Source: Methanobacterium_D sp040373355 (lineage in GTDB: Archaea; Methanobacteriota; Methanobacteria; Methanobacteriales; Methanobacteriaceae). Taken from it: a DNA stretch of 64,000 bases. Position numbers and translations under genes: made by a program. Each line of letters begins with the position of its first letter. Positions within the stretch are counted from its first letter, which is position 1. Below the pieces are notes generated by a model, which was not told the DNA's origin, did not search any database, and saw only the letters and a list, made by a program, of their open reading frames with translations. The DNA lies in contig NZ_CP166866.1 of NCBI RefSeq assembly GCF_047495555.1, positions 1,400,001 to 1,464,000 on the forward strand, given 5' to 3'. Of this stretch, positions 1 through 8,851 are shown piece after piece.

Positions 1-2
1 AT

Positions 3-353
3 GTAATAGGAGAAACAATAGAGACTGAGGATAAAATACTTATCCCAATTACCAAGTTCGGTATGGCTTTTGGTGCTGGAAGTGGTGAAGGTAAAGTTCC
101 TGGAAATCAAGGGGCAGGTCAGGGTAGTGGTGCAGGAGGAAGCGCAGGTATACAACCTATAGCCATGATAGTGGTATTTAAAGATGTTAAAGGCCCTGAT
201 GGTGTAAGAGTAATGCATTTGACTCCACCAAATCCAATCGGTAGGGCGGTATCTGAGGTGATGCCTGCAGTAATTGATCTGCTAAAAGAAAGTAAGGAAA
301 CTGTTAAGGAATTTACTTCAGAGGAAAAGGAAAATAAAGAAGAAACCGTTTAA
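3..353 (+). CDS. GerW/YtfJ family protein (5' end outside window)
   Basis: The window opens inside this gene; about 116 codons and the stop are visible in the frame that begins at base 3. The fragment starts with VIGETIETEDKILIPITKFG, continues into a glycine-rich stretch (GAGSGEG, then GSGAGGSAG) and ends the core with the hydrophobic IQPIAMIVVF. This is the layout of the GerW/YtfJ family, named from Bacillus spore proteins; its role in methanogens is unknown. The tail is acidic. The next gene, 24 bp on, is DUF2953, the same pairing as ytfJ/ytfI in Bacillus, so the two probably work together. Family assignment is secure; function is not. Confidence 0.85.
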   Translation, partial: VIGETIETEDKILIPITKFGMAFGAGSGEGKVPGNQGAGQGSGAGGSAGIQPIAMIVVFKDVKGPDGVRVMHLTPPNPIGRAVSEVMPAVIDLLKESKETVKEFTSEEKENKEETV

Positions 354-377
354 TTCTTCTTTTACTTTATTTTAAAA

Positions 378-995
378 GTGATGTACTTGATGGTTTTAAT
401 AGTTCTATTTCTCATTCTGATAGTTTTATTTGCAGGCATTATGCTTATTCCATTTCAAATTGAGTTTATGTTAGATATTAACGGATTTAAAATCACAGGA
501 AATTTTAAAATAAAGTGGATAGGCATTAAACTAATTCAAAAGGAAATTGAACCCAGTAAAAATACTAATAAAGTTGATAGGGAACATGATATTGAAGATA
601 AAGGAAATAATCAAGATAAAAGTGATAAAAACAATAAAGATATTTTAAGAATAATTACTTTAATTTATGAATCTTCTCCTTATTTAATTCGTATTTTTCA
701 AGCATTTTTAAATTCAATAATAGTTGAGAAATTTTTATTGAAGCTAAATATAGGATTAGGAGATCCTTATGACACTGCTATGGTTTTTGGTTATTTAAGT
801 GCTGCAAGAGCCCTAATTAATTTAATTCCAAAAATTATTTTTTCTATTGAGCCAGATTTTAATAGAGAGTGCATAAGTGCACAAATAGATTTTAAATTTA
901 AAATTAGACTACTAAAAATCACAGTGGAATCTTTAAGAGCATTAACTAAAAAACCAGTTAGAGCACTTCTAAATTCATTTAGAAAAATGGGATAA
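378..995 (+). CDS. DUF2953 membrane-anchored protein
   Basis: About 205 residues. An N-terminal membrane segment (residues 3-26, rich in V, L and I) is followed by a PFQIEF beta region, a very charged linker of K, D and N (roughly 55-90) and a C-terminal region that includes the LNIGLGDPYDTA motif typical of DUF2953 (YtfI-like) proteins. It lies directly after the GerW gene, so co-expression is likely. Two starts are possible, GTG at 378 or ATG at 381; neither has a clear ribosome-binding site. The biochemical role is unknown. By context it may be a membrane partner of GerW. Confidence 0.78.
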   Translation: MMYLMVLIVLFLILIVLFAGIMLIPFQIEFMLDINGFKITGNFKIKWIGIKLIQKEIEPSKNTNKVDREHDIEDKGNNQDKSDKNNKDILRIITLIYESSPYLIRIFQAFLNSIIVEKFLLKLNIGLGDPYDTAMVFGYLSAARALINLIPKIIFSIEPDFNRECISAQIDFKFKIRLLKITVESLRALTKKPVRALLNSFRKMG

Positions 996-1006
996 AACTG
1001 ATTAAA

Positions 1007-1255
1007 ATGGAATCATTGAATTATAATAATGAGAGAAGGATATTAAACCCTATTGATATAGAAAATAGAATTGTATATCCTGTTGTTGATATTGTAAGTA
1101 CTATAGACTATAATAATCAGTATGGTTTGGTAGATATATCTCCTGTAGCTTTAATCGTTCATGAAAATGAAAATAGATATATAATTAATTTAAGCTGTAA
1201 TGAACTTGATGAAAATGAACTGTTTAAACTTATGGATTTAGAAAATATTTTTTAA
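1007..1255 (+). CDS. Small GerW-like protein lacking the glycine-rich loop
   Basis: An 82-residue protein that starts 11 bp after the DUF2953 gene. Its middle (IVYPVVDIVS, then VDISPVALIVHEN) follows the GerW core pattern of the first gene (ILIPITK, then IQPIAMIVV), but the Gly-rich stretch between the two strands is replaced by a short DYNNQYG turn. I infer a shortened GerW paralogue in the same operon. No strong SD is visible. Function unknown. It could instead be an unrelated small beta protein, because the similarity is short. Confidence 0.6.
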   Translation: MESLNYNNERRILNPIDIENRIVYPVVDIVSTIDYNNQYGLVDISPVALIVHENENRYIINLSCNELDENELFKLMDLENIF

Positions 1256-1554
1256 TAGTTAAATAATAGCCTTATTCTACACTAAATTTTTATCTTTAAT
1301 AACTTAATAACCTAAAAATACATTTTGTTGATTTTTGAGGTTATTTATATCTTTTTACTAATCTAAAATTTGTTTTCAAATATATTGAGTTTAATAGGAC
1401 TTTTTAGTAGTTATAATTTCTTTTTATTTTGTCCGTATGCAGAAGATTAAAACATTAACAGAATGTTATTTTTAGTTTATGCTTGTATTAATTTTAGAAA
1501 CCTTAAAATAGTAATAAATTCATAATAAGTATTACAAACTAGGAGAGGTAGATC

Positions 1555-1977
1555 ATGACATATGATAAGCTTTATGGAATGTTAGAACATGACCATGAGG
1601 AAGTTAAACAAATGTTTAAGGATGCTTTACAAAATGAAGACACTTCCAAATTCCGGGAAATTAAAAAAGAACTGGAAATACACATGATGGGAGAAGAAAG
1701 ATTTTATTATCCCAAAGCTAAGAAAGCTGATAAAGAATTAGTTCAGCATGGTATTGAGGAACATGAGGAAGCTAAGGGACTTATTAAAGAATTAGATCAA
1801 ATCCCTGATGACAGTAGCAAATTTATGTCTAAGTTAAAGGAGTTAAAAGAGGCAGTAGAACATCATGTTGAAGAGGAAGAAGGAAAATTATTCCCTAAAA
1901 CTCAAAAAACTTTAGATGATAATGAGGAAAAGCAGATTGCTACTCAAATTGAAGAAGAAAAATCAAAAATGATGTAA
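1555..1977 (+). CDS. Hemerythrin domain protein
   Basis: A 140-residue all-helical protein with the histidine and glutamate spacing of a hemerythrin HHE domain: HDHEEV near residue 12, EIHMMGEERFYYP near 41-53, HGIEEHEEAK near 63-72, and HHVEEEEGKLFP near 103-114. These residues would bind a di-iron centre that senses or binds oxygen or nitric oxide. In a strict anaerobe this suggests oxygen or NO sensing or protection. A good SD (AGGAGAGG) sits just upstream. It stands alone, with about 300 bp of AT-rich DNA before it. Confidence 0.85.
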   Translation: MTYDKLYGMLEHDHEEVKQMFKDALQNEDTSKFREIKKELEIHMMGEERFYYPKAKKADKELVQHGIEEHEEAKGLIKELDQIPDDSSKFMSKLKELKEAVEHHVEEEEGKLFPKTQKTLDDNEEKQIATQIEEEKSKMM

Positions 1978-2020
1978 TTAAAGGTTTTTAGATGTATTAT
2001 TAAAATTTAGGGTGAAAATG

Positions 2021-2254
2021 ATGAGAGCTAAAGATTTAAATGGAAAAGATATTTTAGATTCAATGGGAGATAAGGTTGGAGAAGTAGACGATATTGAAAT
2101 CGACCCTATGACCAAATCTGTTACAGCTATACTTGCTAAAGAAGGTAGTTTATCATCTAAACTGGGTATGGGTGAAAAAAGAACTATACCTGTAGATATG
2201 ATTGAAGCAATAGGGGATAATGTACTTCTAAAAAGAGCAACTAAAGGAATGTAA
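2021..2254 (+). CDS. PRC-barrel domain protein
   Basis: A small (about 77 residues) single-domain PRC-barrel protein. Visible features are the opening RAKDLNGKDILDSMGDKVG, the VDDIEIDPMTKSV strand pair, and the closing TIPVDMIEAIGDNVLL. PRC barrels serve as RNA-processing or electron-transport accessory domains; the partner here is unknown. I chose ATG 2021 over GTG 2012 and ATG 2018 because GGTGA at 2011-2015 then sits five bases upstream. A second PRC-barrel gene lies at 13.4 kb with the same VLDS...IG pattern. Confidence 0.82.
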   Translation: MRAKDLNGKDILDSMGDKVGEVDDIEIDPMTKSVTAILAKEGSLSSKLGMGEKRTIPVDMIEAIGDNVLLKRATKGM

Positions 2255-2297
2255 GTTCCTTAATTCTTTTTTTATTTAAAATTAAAAAAATGGATTA

Positions 2298-2702
2298 CTA
2301 CTTAGACATCTGCTGATTAAACTGCAGTGAATCTTCCCAGTTGTTTAAGCAGTGAATATTAATAGGTATGTTCAGTATTCTACTTTTGTAGTATGCTCTT
2401 TCTTTGCAGCACGAAGGAACAATAATATGGACGTTTCTACCAGGTTTAGAACACAGCATTCTCCATTTGTTTTCACTTTCTGATGAAATAATATCGCTGC
2501 ATGTTTCAAATTCAATTATTATAATATCATTACTATTTTTATAAGCAAATATATCAGGACTACATTTTCTAAATTTATTAGAATTTCCATTATAGCGTCC
2601 AAGGGTAGATTTTACTAAATAGCCTTCTTTTTGCAATTTGTAAATAAATGGTCTTACACTATTTTTAGAAATCTCTCCTGTTTTTATGTTTTTACTTAAC
2701 AT
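2298..2702 (-). CDS. Hypothetical protein, HTH-like N-terminus and nuclease-like core
   Basis: A 134-residue protein I do not recognise by name. Residues 1-35 look like the end of a winged helix (KNSVRPFIYKLQKEGYLVKS). The rest has SPDIFAYKNSNDIIIIEFET followed by a strand pair NVHIIVPSC and IPINIHCL. The D...ExE spacing recalls PD-(D/E)XK nucleases, but the lysine of the ExK motif is absent, so a nuclease function is only a guess. It is alone on the minus strand, with a very AT-rich region in front of it. Confidence 0.5.
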   Translation of the reverse strand: MLSKNIKTGEISKNSVRPFIYKLQKEGYLVKSTLGRYNGNSNKFRKCSPDIFAYKNSNDIIIIEFETCSDIISSESENKWRMLCSKPGRNVHIIVPSCCKERAYYKSRILNIPINIHCLNNWEDSLQFNQQMSK

Positions 2703-3071
2703 TTGTATCCCTTTAATAATAATCTAGAGTTTTAATTCTACAATTAATATATAAATAAACATTGTATATAAATATTTCTATAATTATGTTATATTTTCAT
2801 ATTATGTGCTAGTTTTATGGATATTTACTATTAAATATATTATTTAATGATCAATATTATAATAAGTGTATAAAAAAGATAATTTTTATTAAAATATTTG
2901 ATAAATTTTATTTTTATTAAACATTGTTTAGATAATAATGCATTTGAATTAATTAAAAATAGATTTTTTCCCATATATATTGAAACTATTATATAGTACT
3001 TACAACAATTTAGTATTATGAGTAGAATATAGTTATTTTTCTAGACATATTCTAATAATTCGGTGATAAAA
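2703..3071. other. AT-rich intergenic region
   Basis: About 370 bp between divergent small genes. It is almost entirely A and T and contains no open frame, hairpin array or RNA gene that I can support. It must hold the two outward promoters, but several TATA-like stretches make any single choice arbitrary. Confidence 0.5.
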
Positions 3072-3269
3072 ATGGAAAAAATGAAGGATGAAATTGTAAA
3101 AATGAGATATTTAATACTTGTAAAAAAAGGACTTGTTGAAGACAAATATGAATCATATAAAAATATGAGTAGAATTGTAGATGAATATGACAATCAATTT
3201 ATTCCGGGAACAGTTTTACTTAGCGAAAATGCAGGCTACAAGCTACGTATTGAATATCCAATGGAATAA
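3072..3269 (+). CDS. Small hypothetical protein
   Basis: A 65-residue basic/acidic mixed protein (MEKMKDEIVKMRYLILVKKG at the start, IRDE-type residues later) that I do not recognise. The start at ATG 3072 is preferred over GTG 3063 because GGTGA (3062-3066) sits five bases before it. This good SD is the main argument that the frame is translated. It converges with the regulator gene on the other strand, 12 bp away. Confidence 0.5.
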   Translation: MEKMKDEIVKMRYLILVKKGLVEDKYESYKNMSRIVDEYDNQFIPGTVLLSENAGYKLRIEYPME

Positions 3270-3281
3270 TATTCTATTGAT

Positions 3282-3830
3282 TTAAATAATTGAAATTCTT
3301 CCAGCTTCTGTAATGGTAAATTTTTCAAATAATCTTGATTTATCAACTAATCCCATATCCATAAGACCTGCTAAATGCTTATAAACCATAGCGCGGGATA
3401 TTTTTGCTTTTTCGCCAATTTCAGCAGCACTTAAATCTTCTTTAGATAAAAATTTTAATATATTTAACCGAGTTTTTGATATATCTATTTTTAAAGCTGG
3501 AATTCTTATTATTTTGTCGTTATAACAGATAAATAAAGCGTTTACTCCTTCCTTATTAGCTACAAAATTAAGAAGAGATCCTAATCCATCTCCACTACTT
3601 GCAATGAATACTTCGCCATGCTTTTTGGCACCATTTATAATTCCTGCTATTCTTTTACAAATTTCTAATGGATCTTCACTGTCTATTTTAATTTCTCCAC
3701 CTTTAATGAATTTATCTATTTCTGTTTTTCTATGGGTCTTTCCACTTAGCATTATAAGTCCTTCAGCTTGTGTTTTCACTGAAGCATTAAATAGACATTG
3801 TCCTTTAAGATTTGTAATTAATGTTCTCAT
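3282..3830 (-). CDS. Winged-helix transcriptional regulator with N-terminal sensor-like domain
   Basis: A 182-residue protein. The C-terminal third (from about residue 117) is a winged helix: LNILKFLSKEDLSAAEIGEK, then the recognition-helix region SRAMVYKHLAGLMDMGLV and a wing. The N-terminal part has a Rossmann-like pattern (GEVFIASSGDGLGSLLNFVA then VNALFICYND) that resembles CARF/HFX_2341-type sensor domains; this comparison is by eye. It is divergent from the glutamate synthase genes across about 125 bp, so regulating them is a reasonable guess. GGGTG precedes the ATG. No CRISPR genes are present nearby. Confidence 0.65.
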   Translation of the reverse strand: MRTLITNLKGQCLFNASVKTQAEGLIMLSGKTHRKTEIDKFIKGGEIKIDSEDPLEICKRIAGIINGAKKHGEVFIASSGDGLGSLLNFVANKEGVNALFICYNDKIIRIPALKIDISKTRLNILKFLSKEDLSAAEIGEKAKISRAMVYKHLAGLMDMGLVDKSRLFEKFTITEAGRISII

Positions 3831-3955
3831 TTATAACACCCGATATTAGTCTCACTTTAATATTGAACATTCAACTTTAAAAGTTATCTGTATAACAAAG
3901 TTTATTAATGCTCTTCTTTTTATCTATTAAAAATGGAGATTAGGAGGAGCTGTGT

Positions 3956-4618
3956 ATGGCTGATGGAATAATGTCTAGTGAAGAACTGTCTACACGTCAG
4001 ATAAATAGGGGTATTAAAAGTGAAATAGCTTCCAGTAAAAATGATCTGAGTATAGAAGTTCGAGAAAAACGTGATTCAATAGCAGTAGGGCTTGGAGATG
4101 GAGTGAACGTAACACTTAAAGGAAATTTAGGTGATTTTATAGGGGCACTAAATAACGGTGCAAAAATAAAAATAGAAGGAAATACTGGTCGTTATGTTGG
4201 TAATAACATGACTGGTGGGGAAATAATAGTAAAAGGCTCCGCAAAAGATGGGGTTGGATTTGGAACCTACGAAGGAACAATTGTTATCCATGGTGATGCT
4301 GGAGATGGTATAGGTCAATTAAATAAAGGTGGAATAATAGTTGTCGATGGAAACATAGGTAATCTCGCTGGTCTCTATATGTTAAGTGGAAATATCATCG
4401 TTACTGGTAATGCTGGTATTGACACGGGAGATTGGATGATTGGAGGTACTATTTATGTTGGAGGCGATTATAAAGCAGGTACAAATGCAGAAATTCGCCA
4501 GATGGATGCTGAGGATAAGCAAAAATTAAAAGAAATCTTCGATGCCTATAAAATAGAGGCAGATATCCAGAAATTTACTAAAATTCAGCCTAAAAAACTA
4601 AGGCCTTTTTATGGGTGA
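3956..4618 (+). CDS. Glutamate synthase GXGXG-domain subunit
   Basis: A 220-residue protein made of the right-handed beta-helix GXGXG domain that ends large glutamate synthase alpha chains. The repeats are visible as NNGAKIKIEGNTGRYVGNNM, GGEIIVKGSAKDGVGFGTYE, NKGGIIVVDGNIGNLAGLYM and SGNIIVTGNAGIDTGDWMIG. In archaea this domain is a separate subunit. The gene ends five bases before the FMN-domain gene, so the two form an operon. AGGAGG at 3942-3947 fixes the ATG at 3956. The glutamine amidotransferase subunit is not present beside them. Confidence 0.88.
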   Translation: MADGIMSSEELSTRQINRGIKSEIASSKNDLSIEVREKRDSIAVGLGDGVNVTLKGNLGDFIGALNNGAKIKIEGNTGRYVGNNMTGGEIIVKGSAKDGVGFGTYEGTIVIHGDAGDGIGQLNKGGIIVVDGNIGNLAGLYMLSGNIIVTGNAGIDTGDWMIGGTIYVGGDYKAGTNAEIRQMDAEDKQKLKEIFDAYKIEADIQKFTKIQPKKLRPFYG

Positions 4619-4623
4619 TTTAA

Positions 4624-6483
4624 ATGAAACAAATTCTTTTAACTAATACTGAAGACTGTGATGGATGTGGGGACTGTATTGAAGCATGCAGCAAAGTTAA
4701 TGAAGCAAGTGGATTATTTTTGCATAAAATGACTAAGGGATATCAAGCAACTGTGTGTCAGCAGTGCATTAGTCCATCATGCATTAAAGGATGTTTTAGA
4801 GATGCAATTTACCAAGAAAACGGTGTTGTTAAAATAAATGATGATCTCTGTATAGGATGTAGATTATGTGTACTAATGTGCCCTATTGGAGCTATAACCT
4901 ACACAGATGACAGAATGCTTAAATGCGAACAGCAATGTGCTAAATTCAACGGTGGCAAGCTTGCTTGTATTGAAGCATGTGAATCTAAATGTCTTAAAGC
5001 AGTAGATGTTAAGGATGTTGCAGTTGGAATGCAGCAAGGCTTTCAAATGAACGAAGATTCAGCTGCGCCTTCATTAGCACCTAAAGCTGCTTCTGATCTT
5101 GCTAATGCAACACAAGGACTTTGTGTGTTTTGTGGAACATGTGAGATAGTATGTCCAACAGATGCAATTGAAATAGTTGATAATCATGCAGAAATTGACA
5201 AATCCAGATGTATAATGTGTGGGTCCTGTTTTGCTGCATGTCCAGTTTTAATACCAAGCGGTGCTGGAAGTATATGGGATCCAAGAACCATTGCAGATAT
5301 AAGATACACCTCCAAAGCTGGAAAATACGTTCTTAGGGGCTTTGGAACTGAAAGACAGCTTCCAGGCTTTGATGATATTGTAATTTTACCTGCTCAAGCA
5401 TCAATTGCTCCCGTAGATAAATACAGAGAAGCATGTAATACAAGTGTCACTCTTGGAACAAGATATGCAGAAGAACCGCTGGTTTTAGACACACCAGTTT
5501 TAATAGCTGGAATGTCATTTGGTGCATTAAGTAAAGAATGTAAATTAGCACTTGCTAAAGGTACATCTCTTGTAGGATCATGTGCAAACACTGGTGAAGG
5601 TGGAATGCTTCCAGAAGAAAGAGAATATGCAGATAAACTGGCGGTTCAATATTCATCTGGTAGATTCGGAGTCTCAGTTGATTATTTAAATGCTGGAGAT
5701 GCTATTGAGGTTAAAATAGGTCAGGGAGCGAAACCTGGAATGGGTGGACACTTACTTGCAGAGAAAGTAAGCCCTGAAGTAGCAAAAATAAGAGGTATTC
5801 CTCTTGGAACAGATGCATTAAGTCCATGTCGATTCTTAGATGCAACTAAAGATGGAGACCTTGCAAAGCATATTGAATTGATAAGGGAAGTAACTGATTG
5901 GCGCATTCCAATTATTGTTAAATTAGGTCCAGGAAGAGTGGATGATGATGTAAAAATTGCTGCTGAAGCTGGGGCCGACATAATCTCAGTTGATGGTATG
6001 GAAGGAGGAACTGGAGCAGCTCCAGAAGTAGTTATTGAACATACTGGAGTTCCAACACTTGCTTCACTCGTTCAGGCTGTAAATGGACTTAAAGAAATAG
6101 GGATGAAGGATGAAGTTGATCTTATAATTACTGGAGGAATAAGGAGCGGTGCAGATGTTGCTAAGGCGATGGCCATGGGGGCCGATGCAGCTTATATAGG
6201 AACAGGAGCTATGATAGCAGCAGGATGCCGTGCATGTCGTATGTGTTATACTGGAAAATGTCCAGTTGGAGTTGCAACTCAAGATCCTCTTTTAAGAGAA
6301 AGGTTAGATGTTGATCTTGCTGCTGAAAGAATTGGGAACTACATAAAATCAATGACAGAAGAAACAAAGATGCTAGCTCAACTTGCAGGCCATAATGATA
6401 TACGTAAGTTTTCAGTAGATGACTTAAGGGCCCTTGACACTAACACAGCCGCAATAACCGGAATTAGACTTATAGGAAACTAA
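4624..6483 (+). CDS. Archaeal-type glutamate synthase, ferredoxin plus FMN domain
   Basis: A 619-residue protein. Residues 1-210 hold 4Fe-4S motifs in the HycB/DMSO-reductase beta-subunit style (CDGCGDCIEAC, CIGCRLCVLMC, CVFCGTCEIVC, CIMCGSCFAAC among others). From about 225 on it is the FMN-binding TIM barrel of glutamate synthase, with GMSFGALSKE, GTGAAPEV and IITGGIRSGADVAKAMAMGA. The 3Fe-4S cysteines CRACRMCYTGKCPVG follow. It reduces 2-oxoglutarate plus ammonia (from glutamine) to glutamate, with electrons entering through the ferredoxin part. It works with the upstream GXGXG subunit; an amidotransferase must come from elsewhere. Confidence 0.88.
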   Translation: MKQILLTNTEDCDGCGDCIEACSKVNEASGLFLHKMTKGYQATVCQQCISPSCIKGCFRDAIYQENGVVKINDDLCIGCRLCVLMCPIGAITYTDDRMLKCEQQCAKFNGGKLACIEACESKCLKAVDVKDVAVGMQQGFQMNEDSAAPSLAPKAASDLANATQGLCVFCGTCEIVCPTDAIEIVDNHAEIDKSRCIMCGSCFAACPVLIPSGAGSIWDPRTIADIRYTSKAGKYVLRGFGTERQLPGFDDIVILPAQASIAPVDKYREACNTSVTLGTRYAEEPLVLDTPVLIAGMSFGALSKECKLALAKGTSLVGSCANTGEGGMLPEEREYADKLAVQYSSGRFGVSVDYLNAGDAIEVKIGQGAKPGMGGHLLAEKVSPEVAKIRGIPLGTDALSPCRFLDATKDGDLAKHIELIREVTDWRIPIIVKLGPGRVDDDVKIAAEAGADIISVDGMEGGTGAAPEVVIEHTGVPTLASLVQAVNGLKEIGMKDEVDLIITGGIRSGADVAKAMAMGADAAYIGTGAMIAAGCRACRMCYTGKCPVGVATQDPLLRERLDVDLAAERIGNYIKSMTEETKMLAQLAGHNDIRKFSVDDLRALDTNTAAITGIRLIGN

Positions 6484-6540
6484 ATTATATTTCCTTTTTA
6501 AATTTTTATTAAAAATAAAAGTATTAAGAATAAGTTATTT

Positions 6541-7032
6541 TTATTCTATTTTCTTAAACTCTTTTTTAGGTGCTCCACATACTGGACATATTTCAGGAGC
6601 CTCTTTTTCTACGGTATTTCCACAGAAATTACATACATAATAGAATGATTCTACATTTTCTCCAAGATTATCTAAAGCGTTCTGATATAGTCCTGCATGG
6701 ATTTCTTCGACTTTATTTGCTACATCAAAGCTCCATAGTGCACCCTCTTCACCTTCTTCTTTAGCCTGTTCTATCATTGCAGGATACATTTCTTTAAATT
6801 CAGCGACTTCTCCTTCAATTGCTGTTTTAAGGTTATCTTCGGTATTTTTTATTGCGCCCATAAAGTGCATGTGGTTGTGTGCGTGTACTGTTTCAGCATA
6901 CGCTGCTGCTCTAAATAGTCTTGCAACCTGTAAAAATCCTTCTTCATCTGCTTTTTTAGCAAAAGCTAAATATTTTCTGTTTGCTTCAGATTCACCAGTA
7001 AATGCTTCTTTGAGATTTTCTTTTGTGCTCAT
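6541..7032 (-). CDS. Rubrerythrin
   Basis: A 163-residue rubrerythrin. The N-terminal ferritin-like four-helix domain carries the di-iron ligands (EAFTGESEANRKYLAFAKKA, then AAAYAETVHAHNH, and later WSFDVANKVEEIHA). The C-terminal rubredoxin domain has two CxxC knuckles, CNFCG and CPVCG. The family reduces hydrogen peroxide with electrons from rubredoxin or NAD(P)H systems and protects anaerobes. GGAGGCC sits upstream of the ATG. It is a single gene and is divergent from nothing obvious. Assignment is firm. Confidence 0.95.
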   Translation of the reverse strand: MSTKENLKEAFTGESEANRKYLAFAKKADEEGFLQVARLFRAAAYAETVHAHNHMHFMGAIKNTEDNLKTAIEGEVAEFKEMYPAMIEQAKEEGEEGALWSFDVANKVEEIHAGLYQNALDNLGENVESFYYVCNFCGNTVEKEAPEICPVCGAPKKEFKKIE

Positions 7033-7204
7033 TTAAATGGCCTCCATAATCTTATAATAGAATTTTATATTTAGATAAGATATAACTTTCTATTTTTTTA
7101 TTATATGGAATTCTATTTGCTTGAGAATGGATAAACTTAAAATATTAAGAAAAGTTATCTTAGAAGAAAAAAATATGATCTAACTTTGATTGAAATAAAA
7201 TTAA

Positions 7205-7243
7205 AATTATTAGAAAAAATCGAATTAAAAAAAAGGAAAAAAA
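7205..7243 (-). terminator. T-rich transcription stop after histone gene
   Basis: Reading the minus strand past the histone stop gives TTAATTTTTTTCC and then TTTTTTTTAATTC, the poly-T tracts at which archaeal RNA polymerase stops. No strong hairpin is needed or seen. Confidence 0.5.
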
Positions 7244-7451
<208 letters not shown>

Positions 7452-7484
7452 ATTTCACCTCCTATTTAAGGTTTGCATATATAA

Positions 7485-7492
7485 TATTTAAA
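7485..7492 (-). promoter_or_regulatory. TATA box of histone gene
   Basis: On the minus strand this reads TTTAAATA, a match to the archaeal box A. Transcription would start about 25 bases downstream, near 7464, just before the perfect AGGAGGTG ribosome-binding site and the ATG at 7450. Confidence 0.65.
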
Positions 7493-7724
7493 CTTATCGA
7501 TTTTTATAAGATTTTTGGCTATCATAAACTCTCTACAGTTTCAGTTGATGTGGATATTTCATATGGAAATATTTTATGATGACAGAAGTTCATTAGAATA
7601 TAGTTGTTACTGAACTTTTGGTATATGTCTTAACATTTCATTGAATATAATATTAGGGTAATTTTTGAAGGTTTCATAATATTTATCCAAAACTTTAAGA
7701 CGGTGAAATTAAATATGAGATTGC

Positions 7725-8840
7725 ATGTTTGACAAGCTGAACATTGATCCTGATATAAGTAGAATACTTGAAAAATCCATGGATGACTTGATTTCTGCTG
7801 ATGAAGCACTGAAATTAATGAAAACAAAAGGAAAAGAATTTCAAGCTCTTGTTCTAACTGCTGACATGCTTAGAGAGAAATTAGTTGGGGATAAAATCAC
7901 ATTTATCCAAAACTGGAATATCAACTTTACAGACATTTGCACAGGAACTTGCGGATTTTGTGCTTTTAAAAAAGATCAAAAAGATAAAGATGCATACTTT
8001 TTAGAAATTGAAGAAATAGTTGCGAGGACAAAAGATGCATCAGATAATGGTGCCATTGAAGTTTGTATTCAGGGAGGTCTCCACCAAGATGTCGATGCCT
8101 ACTTTTATGAAAATATACTTTTAAATGTTAAAGAGGCAGTTCCAGATGTTCACATTCATGCGTTTTCTCCAATGGAAATATTCTATGGGGCTTCAAAAGC
8201 GGATTTAAGCATCGAAGAAACATTGAAAATGCTAAAAAAAGCAGGATTAGGATCAATGCCGGGAACAGCTGCGGAAATATTAAATGATGATATTCGGGAT
8301 ATTATATGTAAAGGAAAGCTTTCAACCGCCCAATGGATAGAAGTTGTTGAAACAGCTCATAAAACAGGCATCCCTACCACATGTACTATGATGTACGGCC
8401 ATGTTGAGGATTTAAAGCATAGAGTAGAACACTTGGAAATTTTAAGGAATATTCAAAAAAGAACTGGTGGCTTTACAGAATTTGTGCCTTTATCTTTCAT
8501 GCATAAAAATGCCCCAATTTTCAAACAGGGGATTTCAAAAGCTGGGACCACAGGATCTGAAGATTTAAAACTTTACGCTGTTTCAAGATTAATGTTTAGA
8601 GATTTAATTAAAAATATACAGGTTTCTTGGGTTAAACTCGGCTTTAAGTTTGCTCAAATGTGTCTGATGGCAGGCACAAATGATTTAGGTGGAACTTTAG
8701 GGGAAGAAAATATATCCAGATCTGCAGGAGCAGCTCACGGAGTTTACACTCCTCCAAAAGAACTAGAAAGAGTTATAAGAGATATTGGAAGAATTCCTGC
8801 CGAAAGGAATACGTTATATACTGAGATAAAAGAGTTGTAA
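7725..8840 (+). CDS. cofH: FO synthase subunit 2 (5-amino-6-(D-ribitylamino)uracil-tyrosine 4-hydroxyphenyl transferase)
   Basis: A 371-residue radical SAM protein. The cluster motif is CTGTCGFCAF (CxxxCxxC) near residues 73-82, followed by IQGGLHQD and HAFSPMEI, typical of CofH. It joins the tyrosine side chain to a flavin precursor to build FO, the chromophore of coenzyme F420; its partner CofG is not in the window. ATG 7725 is the only plausible start, because the frame has a stop just upstream, but the GGTGA at 7702 is 18 bases away. A five-codon frame starting at ATG 7715 overlaps the start. Function is firm; the exact N-terminus is less so. Confidence 0.93.
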   Translation: MFDKLNIDPDISRILEKSMDDLISADEALKLMKTKGKEFQALVLTADMLREKLVGDKITFIQNWNINFTDICTGTCGFCAFKKDQKDKDAYFLEIEEIVARTKDASDNGAIEVCIQGGLHQDVDAYFYENILLNVKEAVPDVHIHAFSPMEIFYGASKADLSIEETLKMLKKAGLGSMPGTAAEILNDDIRDIICKGKLSTAQWIEVVETAHKTGIPTTCTMMYGHVEDLKHRVEHLEILRNIQKRTGGFTEFVPLSFMHKNAPIFKQGISKAGTTGSEDLKLYAVSRLMFRDLIKNIQVSWVKLGFKFAQMCLMAGTNDLGGTLGEENISRSAGAAHGVYTPPKELERVIRDIGRIPAERNTLYTEIKEL

Positions 8841-8851
8841 CTCTATTTGCT

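Noticed and set aside
7715..7732. Five-codon upstream frame overlapping cofH (MRLHV)
   Set aside because: It has reasonable distance from a GGTGA but is too short to claim as a regulatory uORF without ribosome data; noted under cofH.
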